A stretch of 64,000 bases of DNA from Pseudomonas viridiflava (GTDB lineage: Bacteria > Pseudomonadota > Gammaproteobacteria > Pseudomonadales > Pseudomonadaceae): positions 248,001 to 312,000 of the forward strand of contig NZ_UUON01000024.1 in assembly GCF_900590885.1 (NCBI RefSeq), written 5' to 3'. The notes beneath the pieces are model-generated. The model made no database searches. It was not told the DNA's origin and worked only from the letters and a program-made list of their open reading frames with translations. Below are positions 61,279-64,000 of this stretch, piece after piece (the first letter of the stretch is position 1; each line of letters begins with the position of its first letter). The translations under genes and the position numbers were made by a program.

Positions 61279-61920
61279 TCAACTGACCTGCCCGCCCGCT
61301 TCAACGACATCCACGGATGTTTGCCACGCAGCCAGCATCGCTACCTTCAACGCCTCGACCACTGTGGCCACCGCCATCGAAGGCTGACCCGAAACAACCA
61401 CCTGTTCCGGCAAGTAGGGCACATGGATAAACCCACTGCGCACTGCAGTGGCAGCGAGTGCATGCTGCAACAGGTAGAACACCTGGTTGCACACAAAGGT
61501 ACCCGCCGTTTGCGAAACCGACGCTCCGATCCCCGCCTCGCGCACCGCCTTGACCATCGCCTTGATCGGCAGCGTCGTGAAGTACGCGGCCGGGCCGTCT
61601 GCCACGACGGGTGTATCGATCGGCTGCTCACCCAGGTTGTCGGGGATGCGCGCGTCATTCATGTTTATCGCCACGCGCTCGAAGGAAATCACACTACGCC
61701 CCGGGCCCAACCCGGTGGCAATCACCATGGCGGGTTGCAACGCGTCGATCAATTGGGTCAGGCACTCGCCCACCGTGGCAAAGGCACAGGGCAGTTGACG
61801 CGCAACCACCCGCACATCGACGGCCAGCTCCACGCCATCCAAGCGGCGCACAGCTTCCCACGAAGGGTTTACCAGGTCTTGATCAAAGGGCTCGAACCCC
61901 ATCAGCAGTACAGTTTGCAT
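61279..61920 (-). CDS. pcp: Pyrrolidone-carboxylate peptidase
   Basis: The 213-residue C15 peptidase begins [20 protein letters not shown]. The catalytic Glu is in [10 protein letters not shown], the Cys in [16 protein letters not shown] and the His in [12 protein letters not shown]. It removes N-terminal 5-oxoproline from peptides. It lies 7 bp after the DUF979 gene, in one operon with the transporter pair. Confidence 0.95.
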   Translation of the reverse strand: MQTVLLMGFEPFDQDLVNPSWEAVRRLDGVELAVDVRVVARQLPCAFATVGECLTQLIDALQPAMVIATGLGPGRSVISFERVAINMNDARIPDNLGEQPIDTPVVADGPAAYFTTLPIKAMVKAVREAGIGASVSQTAGTFVCNQVFYLLQHALAATAVRSGFIHVPYLPEQVVVSGQPSMAVATVVEALKVAMLAAWQTSVDVVEAGGQVS

Positions 61921-61927
61921 CCTGGCC

Positions 61928-62878
61928 TCACATCAACAGGTAAAGCAGCACAATATTAACCACCAGCATCATCAACGCAGTTGGCAGTTGGGCCTTGATC
62001 ACCGCGTTCTTGTCCGGCAACTCCAGCAGCGCCGCCGGCACAATATTGAAGTTGGCGGCCATCGGGGTCATCAGCGTACCGCAGTACCCGGAGAACATGC
62101 CGATCGCGGCCATCACCGCCGGGTTGCCGCCATAGATCCCGACCAGCACCGGCACCCCGACACCGCCGGTCATCACCGGGAACGCAGCGAAGCCGTTACC
62201 CATGATCACCGTGAACAGCGCCATGCCCAATACATAGACCATCACCGCAACCAGCTTGAAATCCAGGTTGATGTAGGTGGTGGTGACGTGTGCCACGGCC
62301 GTGCCCACCCCGGCTTCGTTGAACAGCAGGCCCAACATCGCCAACATTTGCGGCAGCACCATGGCCCAGCCCAGGGCTTCAGTCAGGCGACGCGATTCAC
62401 GCAAGGCTTGAACCGGCGTATCACGGGTCAACCAGCAGGCTAGACCAAGGGCGATCAGGCAACCGATGCCGAGGGAGACGAAGGTGGTGTTTTTCGGGTC
62501 CAGCAGCGGTACACCGCCGATTTCGGTGTGCTTGAGCAATACCGAGCCGATCACCGTGGTCAGCGGGATGGCCAGCGCCGGGATAAACAGCTTGTGCCCA
62601 AGGCGGCCGGCACTGGCACGCGAGTCCTTGTCATGCAGCTCGGCATGCGTGCCACGGCCGACGCCGCCAAAACCGGCGATCAACGCCATCACGACCACGC
62701 CCGCACCGATGGCCACCGACGGCAGGCGCTCACCCACCAAAAACGGAATCGCGAACAGCAGCCAGAACAAGGCACTCGACCAGCGCTTGGGATGGGTGCG
62801 ATCCAACACGATCATGCCCGCCGTGATCAGCAACAGAACGCCGGCCAGCCAGTACAAGTATTGAATGGAGATGATCAT
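61928..62878 (-). CDS. DUF979 transporter subunit (5-oxoproline type)
   Basis: The start at 62878 ([20 protein letters not shown]) gives an ATGA overlap with the DUF969 gene. The 316-residue protein has about nine membrane segments ([20 protein letters not shown] near the end). DUF979 pairs with DUF969 and is linked to 5-oxoproline uptake by clustering with pcp or oxoprolinase genes. Confidence 0.9.
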   Translation of the reverse strand: MIISIQYLYWLAGVLLLITAGMIVLDRTHPKRWSSALFWLLFAIPFLVGERLPSVAIGAGVVVMALIAGFGGVGRGTHAELHDKDSRASAGRLGHKLFIPALAIPLTTVIGSVLLKHTEIGGVPLLDPKNTTFVSLGIGCLIALGLACWLTRDTPVQALRESRRLTEALGWAMVLPQMLAMLGLLFNEAGVGTAVAHVTTTYINLDFKLVAVMVYVLGMALFTVIMGNGFAAFPVMTGGVGVPVLVGIYGGNPAVMAAIGMFSGYCGTLMTPMAANFNIVPAALLELPDKNAVIKAQLPTALMMLVVNIVLLYLLM

Positions 62879-63591
62879 TGCGCGGCCTCCACAGCGGTGG
62901 CGACAGGCGTCATCTCGCGGGTCAACCTGCGGTCGAATCGATGCAGGCGAATGGCGTGGATGATAAACGCGCAGATCGCCGTAGGAATGCCCCACACCGC
63001 AATGTGCAACGGTTCCACATCAATCCCCGAGCCCAGCAGGAAGGTGTGCATCAGCGCAATCGCACCAAAGGCAACGAAAATATCCTCACCAAAAAACAGC
63101 CCGACGTTGTCGGTGGCCGCGCACATCGCCAGCACCTTGTGGCGCAGTTTGTCCGGCAGTTTGCCGTAGCGTTTTTCTGCCGCGCCCTCGGCCATCGGTG
63201 CCAGCAGCGGGCGCACCATCTGCGGGTGCCCACCCAGGCTGGTCAAGCCCATGGCGGCCGTGGACTCGCGCACAAACAGATACATGATCAGCAAGCGCCC
63301 TACCGTGGCGCGCTCGAACCGTGCGATCCAGTTCTGCGCATGCAGGCGCAAGCCATGGCGCTCCAGCAAACCGATGACCGCCAGGGGTAGCAACAGAATC
63401 AATTGCAGGGCGCGGGTCTGAAGGAAACCATCACCCATGGTCGCGAGTATTTTTTCCAGCGGGAAGTGGGCAGCAAACCCGGTAGCGATAGCGGCGGCGG
63501 TAACCACCAACAGCGGATTGAAGCGCAAAACAAAGCCAACCACGATCACAAGTACGCCGATCAACGGCCATAAGTTCACAACAGTTTGCAT
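62875..63591 (-). CDS. DUF969 transporter subunit (5-oxoproline type)
   Basis: The start at 63591 (MQTVVNLWPLIGVLVIVVGF), with AAGGAC upstream, gives 238 residues and six or so membrane segments (LGGHPQMVRPLLAPMAEGA, MCAATDNVGLFFGEDIFVAF). It is the first gene of the operon DUF969-DUF979-pcp. Confidence 0.9.
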   Translation of the reverse strand: MQTVVNLWPLIGVLVIVVGFVLRFNPLLVVTAAAIATGFAAHFPLEKILATMGDGFLQTRALQLILLLPLAVIGLLERHGLRLHAQNWIARFERATVGRLLIMYLFVRESTAAMGLTSLGGHPQMVRPLLAPMAEGAAEKRYGKLPDKLRHKVLAMCAATDNVGLFFGEDIFVAFGAIALMHTFLLGSGIDVEPLHIAVWGIPTAICAFIIHAIRLHRFDRRLTREMTPVATAVEAAQ

Positions 63592-63820
63592 GGCACAAAG
63601 GTCCTTTAGTGCGCGCTGCGGCGCCATTACAGCAGGATGTGAACAAAGGGTTCACAGCAGAAGTGGCGTGCAGTCGGCTCGGTTTTTTATTGTTGACCCG
63701 GAAGGTCGAGCGTCAGTGGCGGCAACTGTGCTGCCTGGGGGCGGGAGGTGTCCAACAAGAAAAATTGTTGCTGCGGACCAATAAATTTTGTGGCTGATTG
63801 AAGGGAGAAACGTGAAATGC
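63592..63820. other. Intergenic region upstream of the DUF969 operon
   Basis: About 230 bases hold the promoter of the DUF969-DUF979-pcp operon. Apart from a T-run near 63688 I see no named element. Confidence 0.5.
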
Positions 63821-63848
63821 AAAAAGGGCCAACCGCTCGGTTGACCCT
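63821..63848 (-). terminator. Terminator of the partial gene at the right edge
   Basis: Read leftward, GGGTCAACCG and CGGTTGGCCC pair (one mismatch) around AG, followed by TTTTTGC. It lies 20 bp after the stop codon at 63870. Confidence 0.85.
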
Positions 63849-63869
63849 CCTGCCCCGTACCTGCCCGCG

Positions 63870-64000
63870 TTAGAGGTGCCTGGCGGTCTGCTGCGACACT
63901 TCCTGAAGATTCTGCTCGGTGATTTTCTTCCAGTCTTTTTCCATCACCACCTGCATGCTCTGGTTTTGCAGGGTGACCACGTCGAACGTCTTGGCCCCCG
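63870..64000 (-). CDS. C-terminal end of an unidentified protein (partial)
   Basis: The last 43 codons are present, read leftward, ending in ...QQTARHL and TAA. The visible part (TFDVVTLQNQSMQVVMEKDW) is amphipathic and helix-rich. The start lies right of the window. Too little is seen to name it; a phasin-like or other helical protein is possible. Confidence 0.6.
   Translation of the reverse strand, partial: GAKTFDVVTLQNQSMQVVMEKDWKKITEQNLQEVSQQTARHL

Overview
The window is Pseudomonas DNA, most likely from the fluorescens/putida side of the genus. The evidence is the gene content and order of the chromosomal half (thrS-infC-rpmI-rplT-pheS-pheT-ihfA-merR, a rbs ribose operon, ansB glutaminase-asparaginase, DUF1654, DUF2790, DUF969/DUF979 genes) and the high GC of the core genes. 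It splits into an incomplete prophage (1 to about 35.5 kb) and chromosome (about 35.5 to 64 kb).

Prophage. The phage sits against the 3' end of a tRNA-Pro(GGG) gene (35512-35588) next to a tyrosine integrase (34254-35432). Its other end lies left of position 1. The plan is lambdoid. A cI-like repressor (15925-16785, +) is divergent from cro, a CII-family regulator, a Rha-type regulator, O- and P-like replication genes, a nin-like block with ninG, a gene in the position of Q, holin-like genes, a metallopeptidase, small and large terminase, portal, head morphogenesis, scaffold and major capsid, all on the minus strand and reading towards position 1. On the plus strand a left operon starts at about 20.45 kb and carries small early genes, RecT, a YqaJ-type exonuclease, many small hypothetical genes, HNH and ASCH proteins, an excisionase-like gene and the integrase. 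Six related 13-bp dyads (GAAC-N5-GTTC type) mark the right operator (15862-15931) and left operator (20336-20446). A boxA-like element follows pL. A dyad of four half-sites spaced 11 bp apart beside a pyrimidine tract inside the O-like gene looks like the replication origin.

Cargo. Between cI and the left operator lies an AT-rich three-gene cassette (16899-18846): a STAS-like + GHKL-ATPase protein, a DUF4325 STAS-like protein and a small membrane protein. Next to it are a zinc-ribbon membrane protein and a LexA-boxed DUF1654 gene. This is the usual place for lysogenic-conversion and defence genes, and the cassette is the best candidate here for an undescribed system. Other moron-like genes are at 9284-9760 (flanked by terminators), 27470-27820, 28506-28972 and 29908-30504 (against the direction of their operon). 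Two near-identical 36-bp inverted repeats (8431-8466 and 14950-14985) precede or enter two unrelated genes in the same reading frame.

Chromosome. 35.6-43.0 kb is the translation-factor operon. 43.3-45.4 kb holds small genes (secreted protein, cold-shock protein, I78 inhibitor lipoprotein). 45.4-52.4 kb is a ribose operon whose last gene is an exported nucleoside hydrolase, with a clear promoter and LacI-type operator. ansB (52849) has two sites matching the AauR consensus and a sigma-54 promoter. A LexA-boxed DUF1654 gene runs into endA. csrA, small membrane proteins, a HAD phosphatase, then an alpha/beta hydrolase and a DUF2790 gene follow, each with the same ATTACA-N4-TGT(A/C)AT box next to a heavy-metal-type two-component system. 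The window ends with pcp and DUF979/DUF969 transporter genes (5-oxoproline) and a gene cut by the right edge.
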